DNA of 64,000 bases from Antilocapra americana (Eukaryota > Chordata > Mammalia > Artiodactyla > Antilocapridae): positions 1,415,296 to 1,479,295 of the forward strand of contig ML664176.1 in assembly GCA_007570785.1 (NCBI GenBank), read 5' to 3'. Both the position numbers and the translations under genes were made by a program. The notes under the pieces were generated by a model. It ran no database searches and was not told the origin of the DNA. It saw only the letters and a list, made by a program, of their open reading frames with translations. Below, piece by piece: positions 22,312 to 34,082 of this stretch (position 1 is its first letter; the number at the start of each line of letters is the position of its first letter).

Positions 22312-22788
22312 TCCTTTGCTGACAAAAGTCCATACAGCCAGAGTACGGTTTTTCCAGTAGTCATGTATGGATGTAAGAGATGGATCATAAAAAAGGCTGA
22401 GTGCTGAAGAAATGATGCTTTTGAACTATGGCACTGGAAAAGACTCTTGAGAGTCCCTTGGACAGCAAGGAGATCAAACCAGTCAATCCTAAAGGAAATC
22501 ACGATCCTGAATATTCATTGGAAGGACTGATTCTGAAGCTGAAGCTGCCATACTTTGGCCATCTGATATGAAGAGCTGACTCATTGAAGAAGACCCTGAT
22601 GCTGGGAAAGATTGAGGACAGGAGGAGTAGGGCAGACAGAGGATGAGATGGTTGGACGGCACCATTGATACAATATATGTGAATTTGAGCAAGTTCCAGG
22701 AGATGGTGAAGGACAGGGAAGCCTGGAGTGCTGTATACTTGAGGTACTAAGAGTCGGAGACGACCAAGAGACTGAACAACAACCAACA
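22312..22788 (+). mobile_element. BovB LINE, right part after the retrocopy
   Basis: BovB resumes with TTTGCTGACAAAAGTCC and runs through AGAGTCCCTTGGACAGCAAGG to the 3' end (GACCAAGAGACTGAACAAC). Possible target duplication with the L1: CCAACATATGG at the left edge and CCAACAAGATATGG at the right. Stops and indels are frequent. Confidence 0.93.
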
Positions 22789-23260
22789 AGATATGGAATC
22801 AGTCTAAATGTCCATCAACAGATGAATGAATAAAGAATATGTTGTGTGTGCGCGTGTGTATACACAACAGAATATAAGCCATTAAAAAGAATGAAATTCT
22901 GTCATTTACAACAATGTAGATGGACCTAGAGGGTATTATGCTTGGTGAAACAAGTCAGACAGAGAAAGACAGATATTGTATGCTGTTACTTATACATGGA
23001 ATCTAGAAAGTAAAGCAATGAATGAATATAACAAAAAAGAAACAACTCACAAATATAGAGAACAAACTAGTTTTTATCAATGGGAAGATAGAAAGGGGAG
23101 GAGCAAGATAGGGTTAGAAGATTAAGAGGTATAAACTACTGTGTATAAAATAATAAATAAGCTACAAGGATACATTGTACAATGCAGGAAATATAGCCAA
23201 TATTTTAAAGTAACTTTAAATGAAGTACAATCTATACAAATATTGTATCATTAACAAGAT
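22789..23260 (+). mobile_element. L1 ORF2 end and 3' UTR, right piece (second layer)
   Basis: Continues the L1 left at 20337: AATGTCCATCAACAGATGAATG, AATATAAGCCATTAAAAAGAATG, GATGGACCTAGAGGGTATTATG, AAGTCAGACAGAGAAAGAC, then the 3' UTR (AATATAGCCAATATTTTAAAG). A short GTGTGTGCGCGTGTGTA run is at 22845-22861. Confidence 0.88.
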
Positions 23261-23450
23261 AATAATGTTGTCATTTTGAAAATGTTACATAACTGGAATC
23301 ATGCAAAATGTTACCTGTTGAGATCTTGCTTTTTTACTTAGCATAATGAGCTCAAGATCCATCCAATATGTTCCATGTAATATTAATTTGTTTCTTTTTA
23401 CTGCTTAATAGTATTCCATAAGCCTGTGCATACTTTTAGTTTCTAAAAAA
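23261..23450 (-). mobile_element. Old L1 3' UTR, right part (outermost layer)
   Basis: Resumes the minus-strand L1 left at 19914: ACATAACTGGAATCATGC, TTACTTAGCATAATGAGCTC and TTAATAGTATTCCATAAGCC follow in the expected order. Confidence 0.75.
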
Positions 23451-24039
23451 AACAAAACTAGGAATTTTGTTAAATAAAATGAACAATTTTAAAAATATTT
23501 TTTAAAATGTAGCAGCTCTTAAGATTATAGGATTTTAAAATTTTGTCTTAAAATAGGTTGCCAGTTTCACTTCTGGGGCTTACACATTCTCACACAATTT
23601 GGAGGGGAAGGGCTCATTTATGTTCTTAACAAATCATTAATTGAATGGGCATAATCATCCATTTATGACAGAAATATTTATTAAGTGCCAGCTCTGTCTT
23701 ACTGTGCTCACTGCTGGCAAGCATAAAAAGAGGAATGAGATATTGATCTTATACTTAACACAGAGCCCAGCACATAGCAGGCCCTCAAGTGCTACTAACC
23801 GGATGAATAAATCCTGCTTTTAAAAGGAATTTACAATTTGGTGGCAGAGATAATGTGTGGATACAAATAAATGTGAGTTAGAGAATGGCATATTCATCAT
23901 CGAGAAGGTAGTGTACTGGGACAGTTGATAGGAGAAACATTATCCTCTGAGGACAAGAGAAGGCTCGAAGAGATTGGTGACATATGTTTGGTGTTGAAAA
24001 TGATAGTAATTGGGATAAAAATAAATGGGGGGAATAATA
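23451..24039. other. Unassigned, with a weak L2/MIR3-like patch
   Basis: AACACAGAGCCCAGCACATAGC at about 23757-23778, followed by CCTCAAGTGCTACT, resembles the end of an L2 or MIR3 element. The remainder is unassigned. Confidence 0.35.
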
Positions 24040-24245
24040 AAAGTAGTTGACAATTATTTCTATCTTCCTGTGTGCTAGGCACTCTGCAAAGCATTCTATA
24101 TACTTAAGTTATTCTCACAGTGTCTGTGATATTATATTATCCCTTAATTACAAATAAGAGGCATAGAGTGGTACCTTGCCCAGTGTAACAGCTTGTAATG
24201 GGCTGAACTTGAAAAACTAGGCAGTGAAACTCCTGAACTCTTGTA
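24040..24245 (-). mobile_element. MIR SINE
   Basis: Reverse-strand order: TGTGTGCTAGGCACTCTGCAAAG, ATTATCCCTTAATTACAAATAAGAGG, TTGCCCAGTGTAACAGCTTG and GTGAAACTCCTGAACTC. Confidence 0.75.
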
Positions 24246-26394
24246 CTAATAGAGTAAAGAGTAGAGCAGAAAGAAGCATGGGAGCAGGAAACAGGGAAAT
24301 GTGACTGGAGTCTAGAGGGAGTAGAAAACGGAAAACGTGGCTGGATTCTAGAGTGTGTAACTGGGAGTGGAAGAGAAGCCCACAAATGTAGGCAGAAACC
24401 AGGTGCTGCAGAGCCTTGAATTCCACGTTTAATCATTTGGACATAGCTTAGAATGTTTTCGAAGGTTTTGAACAGAAGAATGACTTGATTAGAGCTGTTT
24501 TGTTCATTTATTCAGTTTGGGTCTTTGTTCAAAAATATAGCGTTAAAAAAGAGCACATAGATATCAGATGTGGGAAAATTAGTAACAACGGTCCAGGTTG
24601 GAGCTTAGAGAGCACCTGTGAGAATGGAGATGATGGGCAGTCGAGAGAGCCTGTGTGGATGGACAGCTTAGGACCTGGCAACTGGCTGGAATGAACAGGG
24701 GTGGGTGGGGAACAGGGAGCATGCAAGGTATCTTAGGGGCTTGTCATCTGTACATCTGGGCAGATACACTGATTTCAGTGGGAACTGGAAGGTGAAGAAT
24801 AAGTTTCAAGGGAAAAAATTATGTTAGCTTCAGATAATTTGAGTAAAGGTTTTCAGGGACGCCTCCAGGTGTCAAGGAAAGGACTGAAAACCTGGAAAGA
24901 GTCTGGAGAGGCTGCACATTAGGCATTAAAGTGGATGACCTAACTTTGGGCAAGACTTTTTAAATACCTAGATTTTAAAGATTATCTACTCAGTAAAAAG
25001 ATCTCACATTAAATGAACAAGCACATCTTGGATTATGAAGCTCAGAAGCACTGAACTAGGATTTTCATTTTTAGAAAAGATGAACTTACATTTAGATTAT
25101 ACATAAAACAGTATAGAAATGTTTGGACTCAAGGCTTAAAGGAATGACTGTGAGAATTTACACTGTGTTGTAGGAAAAAGAACACAACAGAAATTCATTC
25201 TAAGCTTGTCAAGATTTCAATTTACAAACAGGAGACTGAACTATTCTTATTAGCAGCTCTTGACCATTTAAACCACCAACTGATGCTTTCTTGAGCAAAG
25301 CTTTGAAATTTTCAGTATTTTACATTTAATTTCCCTATACAGCATTACTTCGCTAAAATTTTAGACTTAGAAAGAAAGAGTGACTAAAGTTGAAGAAGAA
25401 GTAATAATTTTAAAAAGCAGAAATAGTAATAACAGAAGCAATTTTTAAAACTAATAACTTTTTGGGTTTGAAGCCTTTTAAAAATTGGGTGTGTATCTCT
25501 AAAGTTTTGGCAATTCTTGGGACAGGCTGCTTGGATTGAAGTCTACTTTTTATTTTCCTGTTTTCCAAACCAGTTCCTTTTTGAAATGTATGTGTTAGTT
25601 GAGGTATTATAAGTAGAGAAAACCAAATGACTCCCATCCCTATCCCCTGAGCAATCAGTAAATGTTTTACCTCTTTGCTCAGAACATGCCTCCAAGTACA
25701 GTCTAGAAGAGGGACTCAACTCCATATTCAAGCAAGCTTGAATCTGTATGTTAAAACTGCATGTTAGAATCGGAGTGAAGGGCATGCATTTTCCTGGAAG
25801 TTGGTTTTACAGAGCTTCATCATGATCTCAAAATGGTTCACGAAGATTTCAGAAGCTAAAGCTGTCTCCCAGGATCCTTCTCAGTTCAGGGACTGTGGAA
25901 CCAAGACATGCCCTCCCTTGCCCAATACTGCAGCATGGTGGGCTATATTGGAAACTCAAGGGTGGAATTTAGGAGATTTTTTTTTTTTTTGATGTTCCCA
26001 CTCCACTCTGGACTTCTACAAACTTCATACAAGTCACTTCCCTTAGGCCTCAGTGTGTTCATCACTCAAAAGGAACAGAATGTCCATCTGACCCAGAAAG
26101 AGTCAACCAACTCTCATGAGAATAAAACCATGTGGGGAATACACTTTGAATAATGCAAAACACTGTAACAAGGTCAGATATTCCTCAGTGACCTTCTGCT
26201 GAACTACTGATGCCTTCAGTTTTCCAACTTCTCTGCTCCTTTCCTTTCCTAGAGGCCATTAGTTCCTTCAAGTCTGCATTCTTTGCTGTTTTCCCCCTGT
26301 TGTTTCAGGTGCTGCTTCCTACAGCAGAGACGAAGAGAAAGAATGTCAAGGGAGCCAGGGGTCACTTTAAGAACTTGCTTCGAAGAGGGCGACA
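24246..26394. other. Unassigned sequence, about 2.1 kb
   Basis: No gene recognised. 24380-24720 has the texture of an old repeat (AATGACTTGATTAGAGCTG, GAGATGATGGGCAG) that I cannot name. A T14 run lies at 25978-25991. Confidence 0.35.
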
Positions 26395-26610
26395 TTAATG
26401 CTTTGCTTTTGTAGAGAGCTTTACAGTTTTCCAAAGCATTCCAAATTAATTGCCATCCTGCTTCATGACCACAGGCCCAGGGGAAGTTTTTACTGCATCC
26501 ACTTTATTTGATCTTGAAACTGAGGCACAGAGAAGTCAGGAGTCCCAGGTCACTGGCATTGTCTAGAGTGGTGGCAAGGCTGGAAATGGGTCTTCCAACA
26601 CGGGTTCCAG
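26395..26610 (-). mobile_element. MIR-type SINE fragment
   Basis: GAGCTTTACAGTTTTCCAAAGC, then TTGAAACTGAGGCACAGAGAAG and a diverged GGTCACTGGCATTG block, resembles reverse-strand MIR3/MIR. It is diverged and possibly partial. Confidence 0.5.
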
Positions 26611-27309
26611 AATTTTGCCAGAATTCCCTTGGGTCTCATTTCAGATGGGAGATAGAATTGATGAGAGTATTATTTAGTCATGCAGTGAGAAGGAATTCAC
26701 CAGCAAAGGAAGGAAATATCCCTTTTCCTTGTACAAGCATCCAAGAAAAACCGCCTGTCTTCTCTCGTGCTTGTTTTCAAATGAAGTCTGACCTTGTAGC
26801 TAAGACTTTCTTCTGCTGCTGACTCTGCTCACCCTCCTTCTACTTGATTCATTTGGGCCCCAGTGGCCCTGTTTGGGGAAAGGCCCATCTGGGAGTGCTC
26901 AATACATTCCCCTGTCAGGCAGAGGAAAAGAGCTGCACTTGCAGAATAAGGGAACTTCCAGGAGGGCTCTGGCCAGAAGTCAACTTGCAGTCTTTGAGAG
27001 CAGCACGTGATCCAACACTGGCATACATGCCTGTTGCTCATTGCTTCCCATATGCTCCTGCATATCTTTTTACTCTTGCCCATTGCCATGAATCCTCTGA
27101 ATCAGCACACTGCTCAAATTTTCAACCATTCAGTATGCAGGCACCTCACATACAATTATTGAGCACCTACCCTGTGCCAAGTGCTCTGGGAAATAAGAAA
27201 ATGAAAGTTGACGGGCCTGCTCCAAAACCTGTCATCCTGCAGGAGACAACAATGATAAAGTGACGCACAGAGCTTCTGGAGAATGCTGTGCTCTGTAGAG
27301 AGGAGAGAC
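26611..27309. other. Unassigned sequence
   Basis: Two overlapping frames of about 100-140 codons (26508-26822 and 26844-27263, +) have no recognisable domains and end inside old-repeat texture: AATTATTGAGCACCTACC and TGTGCCAAGTGCTCTGGG at 27150-27190. I do not call a gene. Confidence 0.4.
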
Positions 27310-27576
27310 TGAGTCACTCACCCTAAAATATAAGCTGCTATGAAAAGATGATATATCACTGGAGAAGTGCCAATTAAAACAATAATGAAATACTAGTCTA
27401 TTAGAATGAACAAAATCCAGAACATTGATAACACCAAATGCTGACAAGGATGTGGAGCAACAGGAACTCTCATTCATTGCTGGTGGGAAGATGGAATGGT
27501 ATAGCCACTGTGAAGGACAGTTTAACCATTTGATATAATGCTAAACATACTTTTACCATACATTCTAGCAATTGTG
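27310..27576 (+). mobile_element. L1 3' part, piece 1
   Basis: AATTAAAACAATAATGAAATAC, ACACCAAATGCTGACAAGG, ATTCATTGCTGGTGGGAAG and AGCCACTGTGAAGGACAG are the L1 ORF2 C-terminal blocks. A Bov-tA splits the element here. Confidence 0.8.
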
Positions 27577-27789
27577 AGTGCTAAGTCATTTCATTTGTAT
27601 CTGACTGTTTGTGATCCTATGGACTGTACCTGCCAGGCTCCTCCTTGCCTCATGGGATCCTCCAGGCAAGAATACTAGAATGGGTTGCCATGCCCTTCTC
27701 CAGGCGATCTTCCCAACCCAGGGATGGAACCCATGTCTCCTGCATTGGCAGGCAGATGCTTTACCCTTAGCACCACATGGGAAGCTCTT
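27577..27789 (-). mobile_element. Bov-tA SINE with target duplication
   Basis: Reverse-strand Bov-tA: GGACTGTACCTGCCAGGC, TCCAGGCAAGAATACTAG, CAGGCGATCTTCCCAACCCAG, CATTGGCAGGCAGATGC. TAGCAATTGTG (27566-27576) and TAGCAACTGTG (27790-27800) are the target duplication; the second copy is also the resumption of the L1. Confidence 0.93.
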
Positions 27790-28214
27790 TAGCAACTGTG
27801 GTCTTTGGTATTTATCCAAAGGAGTTGAAAACTTATGTCCACACAAAAACATGCACATGGAAGGATGTTTATAGCAGTGTTATTTATAAACATCAAGACT
27901 TAGAAGCAACCAAGATGTCCTTCAGTTGGTGATAAATAACTGTGGTATATCTAGACAATGGAATATTATTCCAAGCTAAAACGAAATGAGCTATCAAGTC
28001 ACAAAAAGTCATAGAGGAAACAAATGCATAAAGTGAAAGAAGCTGATCTAAAAAGGCTACATATTTCAACTATAGGACATTCTGGAAACGGCAAAACTAT
28101 GGATCTGGTAAAAAGATCCATGCTTTCCAAGGGTTAGTGAGGAGGAGGGATGAATAGGCTAACCACAGAGGATTTTTAAGGCAGTGAAACCACTCTCTGT
28201 GATGCTATAATTGG
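27790..28214 (+). mobile_element. L1 3' part, piece 2
   Basis: Continues with TATTTATCCAAAGGAGTTG, AAAACATGCACATGGAAGG, TATAGCAGTGTTATTTATAAAC, AAGATGTCCTTCAGTTGG, CAATGGAATATTATTC. BovB is inserted at 28215. Confidence 0.85.
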
Positions 28215-28696
28215 TTCAGTTCAGTTGCTCAGTCGTGTCCAACTCTTTGAGACCCCATGGACTTCAGCATTCCAGCCCTCCCTGTCCATCACCAATTTCC
28301 TGAATTTACTCAAACTCATGGTGAGTGATGCCATCCAACCATCTCATCCTCTGTCATACCCTTTTCCTCCTGCCTTCAATCTTTCCCAGCATCAGGGTAT
28401 TTTCCACTGAGTCAATTCTTTGCGTCAAGTGGCCAAAGTATTGGAATTTCAGCTTCAGCATCAGTCCTTCCAATGAATTTTCCAGACTGATTTCCTTTAG
28501 GATGGACTGCTTGTATCTCCTTGCTGTCCAAGGGACTCTCAAGAGTTTTCTCCAACACCACAGTTCAAAAGCATCAATCCTTCAGCACTCAGCTTTCTTT
28601 ATGGTCCAACTCTCACATCCATATATGACCACTGGAAAAACCATAGCCTTGACTAGGTGGACCTTGGTCAGTAAAGTAATGTCTCTGCTTTTAATA
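28215..28696 (-). mobile_element. BovB LINE 3' end
   Basis: Starts with the reversed 3' end TTCAGTTCAGTTGCTCAG and runs to GTCTCTGCTTTTAATA. The reading frame is broken; only the region downstream of the RT is present. Confidence 0.95.
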
Positions 28697-28955
28697 GATA
28701 CATATCATTATACAATAGTCAAATGTACAACAAGAATGAACTGAAATGCAAAACATAGACTTTGGATGATGCTGATGTATTAATATAAGTTCATTGATTG
28801 TAGCAAATGTACTGGTCTAGTGGGCATGTTGAAAATAGGAGAGGCTACATATGTGTGGGGGTAGGGGGTATATGGGAAATCTCTGTGTCTTCCTCTCAAT
28901 TTTGCTGTGAACCTAAAACTGTACTAAAATAATAAAGCCTAATTTAAAAAAAATT
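28697..28955 (+). mobile_element. L1 3' UTR, piece 3
   Basis: ATACATATCATTATACAATAG, ACTTTGGATGATGCTGATG, TAAGTTCATTGATTGTAGC, GTGTGGGGGTAGGGGG, GGGAAATCTCTGTGTCTTCC, TTGCTGTGAACCTAAAACTG and the A-rich end AATAATAAAGCC complete this L1. Confidence 0.88.
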
Positions 28956-29705
28956 ATCTCTATGAGAACTGGGGTCTTGTCTACCCTGTTCACTGCTGAA
29001 TTCTCAGCTCCTATCCTTGTGTGTTGCTCAGTGACTAATTCTTGGTGAATGACTGGCGGAAGGAGAAGGCTTACTAGAGAATGTGAGAATTGAATAAGCC
29101 TGGCAATGAATTTGGATCTCCACTTTGGGTCTCCAAGGTGATGTCTCTTTCCCACTATGCCAGACCACCTTCTACACCCATGCCACATGTACAATGCGTT
29201 TGGGTCTGCATTTCACCACTGGCACAAGCTCCAGAGGGCTATATGAAAAGCTGTACAACTTTTGTTAGGCTATTGACCTACCAGACATGTAACATATGTT
29301 TAGCACAAATTCAGTGAGTGTCTCTTGTGAGTACAGAGCCTTCCCAAGTCTTGGGGAGCAGCAGGAGGGGCTGTTCTGGAGGAATAACAGGAGGTTGGTA
29401 TTTGGAGGTCACAACTGACAGAAGGAGGTCCAAATCATTGGTGTGAACATCCAACAGAGAAGCAGAACATCCTAAAATAGTTAGTTTTAGCCTGATGAGG
29501 GCTGAGGCCTTGAGTAAGGTCTCTAAGGAATTAGAGTTGATGGATAAGGAGACAGGCCAATGCCAGAGCATTGAACCAGAGCCTGTGGGCAGGAATGGAA
29601 GAGGCAGACAGGTGAATTGAGGGCCACTTGTGTGACACAGGGGGGCATCTGCATGGGTGGGAAGTAATAAGAAAGCCTTGCTTGTGAAAATGGGTTGGAT
29701 GGTAG
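28956..29705. other. Unassigned sequence
   Basis: No gene recognised; no motif in the short open frames. 29300-29700 has a purine-rich texture like other unassigned old repeats in the window. Confidence 0.35.
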
Positions 29706-30066
29706 ATTAGTTTCCCTTGGTTGCAGTACCAAATGATCAAAAATTGGTGCTTAAAACAAGGAATCCCTTAGCCCTTGAACAGCATCTTTCCTTGCTGCTC
29801 TCTAGTTTCTGGTAGCTCCTAGCAATCCTTAGAATTCCTTGGTTTGTAGCTGGATTACTTTACTCTGTCATCTCCTGACCTTCCCTGTGTGTCTTCACGT
29901 GGACTTCTTTGTATAAGGACACCAGCCACTGATTGGATTTAGCACCTACTCTAATCCAGTATGACCTTATTGTAACTGATTACACATGTAAAGACCCATT
30001 TCCAAATAAGATCACATTCCAAGTCTCCAGGTGTACATGAAATTTTAGGGGACACTATCAACCCAG
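29706..30066 (-). mobile_element. MLT1-type MaLR solo LTR
   Basis: Reverse-strand MLT1: GATTAGTTTCCCTTGGTTGC, GTGCTTAAAACAAGG, TTCTTTGTATAAGGACACC, TAATCCAGTATGACC, AAAGACCCATTTCCAAATAAG and GGGGACACTATCAACCCAG in order. No internal ERV genes are attached. Confidence 0.85.
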
Positions 30067-30079
30067 TACACTCTTTCTA

Positions 30080-30228
30080 TTGTTGTTGTTGTCGTCAGTC
30101 ACTCAGTTGTATCTGACTCTGAGACTCCATGGATTGCAGTACACCAGGCTTCCCTGTCTTTCACCATCTCCTGGAGTTTGTTCAAACTCATGTCCATTAA
30201 GAAGGGTGAAACCATCCAACTGTCTCAC
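30080..30228 (-). mobile_element. BovB LINE 3' end fragment
   Basis: TTGTTGTTGTTGTCGTCAG followed by CACTCAGTTGTATCTGAC, AGGCTTCCCTGTCTTTC and CAAACTCATGTCCATTAAG. It is a 150-bp reversed BovB tail. Confidence 0.9.
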
Positions 30229-31555
30229 TATGGATGGTGCAATTTACAAAGTACCATCTTCTGCACACAGGGACAGATTCTCCTGACTCAAGAACAAGCT
30301 GATCCCCTCAAGGTGATGGGAGCTCTTTCTTGACCACTGAAAGTTTCCCAAATAATGTCTAGCTAGTCTCCTTCCTCTGATATCACTTTGAGATGCCCAA
30401 CAGGGATCTTTATCATCTCCTGCTTATTTGTTACCTTCATATCGTGGGCAGTGGGAATTTGCTAACCTCCCTCAAACAGTTTGCTTCTGCAGACAATGCA
30501 CCGCTTTTCCCATTTCTATTTTAAAGCTGCGCACGCATCTGTAAGAAGACGGGGGTGTTATGTAATACCTACCATTTTTGTCAGAACCTCATCTCACCCC
30601 ATTGCCTGATACAGGAAGAAGTTACTGGTGTGAAACTTGCTGTTGTTTCTTTTATTTTAGGTAAAGAGTATATTCAGATGGATTTCATACCTCACATTTA
30701 TAAGCAGGTCCATTTTTAAAAGAGTATAGGTACCGTGCTAATGAAGGATGAAACCCACATCTGTCTCCTGTAGAGCACATTGGCAACGACTGTACAGATA
30801 GAGCTGAATCCTCTGCCTTTGCCTCTGTGTAAGTATTTTACAGAGGGGCCCCATAGGGAAGCATGCAGATTGACTGACAGAAAACATCTGAAAGAGAGGA
30901 AGAGGACCAAGAACATTTTCCCTTCTCACTGGTTATGATGTTAAAGTGTTAGTACATTTGGAACTTGTCATCTGGACTATTTCAGTTTATAAATGAGATC
31001 TGTAACAGTCATGGGCAATATTGGGAAGGAAAAAACTACTTCAGGGAAAATATATTTGTTTGTTAGAAATCAGGGCTTTTGTGAGAGGTGAGGTGAGCCA
31101 GCCTAGAGAATGCCAGCACTGGGGAATCCATCAGAGGTGCAGCCTAGGAAAGGTCAAGTGTCAGGGTGTGCAAGCCAGGGAAGGGCTTGGGAGCACATCC
31201 ATGGAGATACGTCCATGTGGCTCTGAATACGGGGGCCAGTCTGGGAGGGAGCAGTAGGAGGATGAAAAGTAACATTAGACAAACGTTTAGGGTGAGGCCA
31301 CTATAGTTCAGAGTCTCACCCAGATAAAATGAATAGGAAGTTGACTGGAGTCCAGAAAAAGGAGGGGTTGATATTCGGAAAGCCTGGCATGATTTACTGG
31401 GATTGCTGTTACAGGAAAACTGAGGATCAAAGGAAAGACATCCAGTCCAGCTAAGCTCTGCAAACATTTCAACCTGGGCTTGGGAGCGGGGCTAGAAAAG
31501 GGTCTTGGGACCACTTTGTAAACAGAACCATCTGTAGAAAAGGCTGAGAGATACC
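30229..31555. other. Unassigned sequence, about 1.3 kb
   Basis: No gene or confidently named repeat. Open frames of about 80-107 codons on both strands overlap each other and show no motif. Confidence 0.35.
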
Positions 31556-31865
31556 TCTACTAGATTGGATGATGCCCCTACAAAATTCAAGCCCACCAGA
31601 ACCTCAAAACATGACTCTATTTAGAAATAAGGTCTTTGTAGATGTAATTAGTTAAGATGAGTCATTCTGGATCAAGATAGGCCCCAAATGCAATGACCAG
31701 TATCCTTACAAGAATGTCATGTGAGGAACATTGGAGAGACCATGTGATCATGGAAGGAGAAGTTGGCATGACACTGCCACAAACCAGGAAATTCCAGGGA
31801 TGGCTGGGCACCTCCAAAACCTAGGGAGTGGCAAAGATGGACTCTTTCCTGGAGCTCCTGAGGAA
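31556..31865 (+). mobile_element. MLT1-type MaLR LTR, 5' part
   Basis: Plus-strand MLT1: GATTGGATGATGCCCCTAC, TATTTAGAAATAAGGTC, TTGTAGATGTAATTAGTTAAG, ATCCTTACAAGAATGTC, then a degraded region with CCTCCAAAACCTAGGGAG. The 3' end is not clear. Confidence 0.8.
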
Positions 31866-32714
31866 ATGGTGTTCAAGGAATCCCTTATTCCTTAAACAGC
31901 ATCCTTTACTGCCATTTCTTTCCAGTCCTGGCTGTGTACGTCCCATGCCTCTTGGGTCTGCAAGCATCTTCAGTATGAGGCGTGGGCACAGGTGGTGGTG
32001 CTTGCTGTCTTTTGTTACTTAAATTTTGTCACATTAAAAAGAGAATTGGACTTACATTTAAAAGCCTTGGACTATGTTTCATTACTCATTCACGTATGCA
32101 TTCATTCATCCAACAAATATTTACTGAGAACATAACGTGAATCAGGCCCTGATTGAGGCCTGGGGCAGCAAAGATGATTGTTGAGGGACACATCCAGGCA
32201 ATCACATGCCCGTGGAATAATGCTTCAAGGGCCATAACAAAGGGTTATGAAAGCCCTGGGGAGGCACAGCAAAATCTACCATGGGAGATAGGGGAGGGCA
32301 GAGAAAGGTCTTGGAATTGATACCCAGGTAAAGCAGGAGGGAGCTAGACAAAGAGGGGAGGAGGCGAGAGAAGAGACACGGGAACAATTTGTGAGGTGAC
32401 ATATGTAGCATTTGCAGAGACCTACAGTCAGACTGTGTGGCTGGGAATGAAACATGCAAAGCAGGGAGAAGTGAAAATAAGGGTAGAGGCAGATGTACAT
32501 GGGGAACAGATGGTAGAGAGTCTTGAAGACATGTGACAGTTTGGACTTTATCTGTGGGTAATGAGAAGCCACTTAGGGTTTTGAGCAGAGAGCTGAGAGG
32601 TCAGAGTTGTGATGTACGGACTGGAATGAAGCTGGAGGCAGAGACTGCAAAGGAGGTGCTGTGATAGTTGGGGTGAGAGACGATGCTGCTGAATCAGGGC
32701 AGTGGGAGGAGAGG
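31866..32714. other. Unassigned, old-repeat texture
   Basis: 32090-32160 holds a common low-specificity patch (CATCCAACAAATATTTACTGAG). 32500-32700 resembles an abundant old mammalian repeat that I cannot name (GGTAATGAGAAGCCACTTAGGG, TTTTGAGCAGAGAGCTGAG). Confidence 0.35.
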
Positions 32715-32800
32715 GCCGTGGCTTAATTTCTTCATCAGTAGAATGGGGATAATGATATTCCAGTCCACAGATTTGCCCAAGGATTAATTTAGGCCACCAG
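32715..32800 (+). mobile_element. MIR SINE 3' fragment
   Basis: TTAATTTCTTCATCAGTAGAATGGG followed by GATAATGATATTCC is the right-hand MIR block. Short. Confidence 0.55.
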
Positions 32801-33399
32801 TTTGCAAAGGCTTGATGGTTTTTCTTACAGTCTTCAGAGTGCGGCCATTAATAGGTTTCCTGTAACTTTTGAGGGATGATGCACCAGGTGTGTCAGTGGT
32901 GACGGAGTCAGGGAAATAGGTATATATGGAATAGTTTCATACACTGATTTATAAATTTAAAATGTGGTTCTTAAAACCCAGGTTTATAAGTATTTCTGTG
33001 TTCTTTCTAAAATATATAATTATGTTCTCTACTCACATAATTTTATCCATTATAAAAACTGAACATATCACTGTCACTTCCATCGCAGGATACTGGCAGA
33101 ACTTGCTTTACCTAGCAGATGTGTTCCTGAAAATTTTACTTGTAAATTGATTTTAAAACAAGTCAAATCATACTTTACTCATACTAGGGAGACGAGGCAT
33201 TTCAAAGAACCCTCTGGTTGTGACTCCTTCGGTAAATTAGCAATTATATATTTCTTATTTTTTGAAGAGGGATTGCATGTGAACTTCCAAAACTCTAAAA
33301 TGGGTGGCAGTGGCCAATCTATAAGGATATTATGTATATAATCATATATTCTAATAAACAAGAAATGCCAAGTATTGTCTGTTCAAATATGCCTAGCTG
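32801..33399. other. Unassigned AT-rich sequence
   Basis: No gene or repeat recognised. Confidence 0.4.
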
Positions 33400-33880
33400 C
33401 CTCTCAGCCTGTTGCTGTGTGGTTGTACTTTTTAACACCCACCAATTGCAATTTAAGACATTCTCCCACCAAACATATCAAGCTAGCATCTACATTCACC
33501 TTCTCAATGCTTGACGTAGATCTAGTCTCAACATGTCTGTGACTGACACGAGATCAATCCATTTGCACAATGTAATCTTCGATGAGACAATAAATTACAA
33601 ACTTTCTATTTAGCATCCCGTCACCATCTAATTGCATTTTGATTTGTTTCTTGATGTGCGGGTAGAGTGGTGAGACTTGGACATGGAAAGTCAGATGAGT
33701 CATATTTGCCTAATTATAACTTGTAATTGTAAAGCATAACAGCATTAATATGATAAGTGATGCAAATCGATACCAAAAATGTTCGAGCAGGGAAGATTTA
33801 CGGCAATGTGGGTTTATAATAATAATCCATTTTGAAGGATTATTAATAATAAATCATTATGAAGCATCTACTGTGTTCTT
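33400..33880. promoter_or_regulatory. Candidate conserved non-coding element
   Basis: Repeat-free, AT-rich sequence with homeodomain-like cores (TAATTATAACTTGTAATTG near 33711-33729) and GATGCAAATCGATACC. Retained CpGs occur in CTTCGATGAG, GTGCGGG and GTTCGAGC. A 9-bp hairpin is at 33820-33845 (TAATAATCC / GGATTATTA). There is no coding frame. Regulatory function is inference only. Confidence 0.2.
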
Positions 33881-33893
33881 GGAACTGAATTTG

Positions 33894-33894
33894 T

Positions 33895-33948
<54 letters not shown>

Positions 33949-33950
33949 GT
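33894..33950 (+). repeat. (TA)n(CA)n(TA)n compound microsatellite
   Basis: TA repeats, then about nine CA units, then TA repeats again, immediately left of a Bov-tA fragment. Confidence 0.97.
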
Positions 33951-33954
33951 TATG

Positions 33955-34082
33955 TGTGCGTGCTAAGTCACTTTAGTCGTATCCAACTCTCTGAGACTCT
34001 ATGGTCTGGGGTGTACCCAGCTCCTCTGTCCATGGGATTCTCCAGGCAAGAATACTGGAGTTGGTTGCCATGCTCTTCTCCA
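33955..34082 (-). mobile_element. Partial Bov-tA SINE
   Basis: Reverse-strand Bov-tA 3' half: GTGCTAAGTCACTTTAGTCG, CTCCTCTGTCCATGGG, TCCAGGCAAGAATACTGG, GGTTGCCATGCTCTTCTCC. The tRNA-like head is missing. It lies between TA-rich tracts. Confidence 0.9.

Noticed and set aside
26844..27263. 139-codon frame as an exon
   Set aside because: No domain, no convincing splice signals in register, and its end lies in old-repeat texture; supported only by length.
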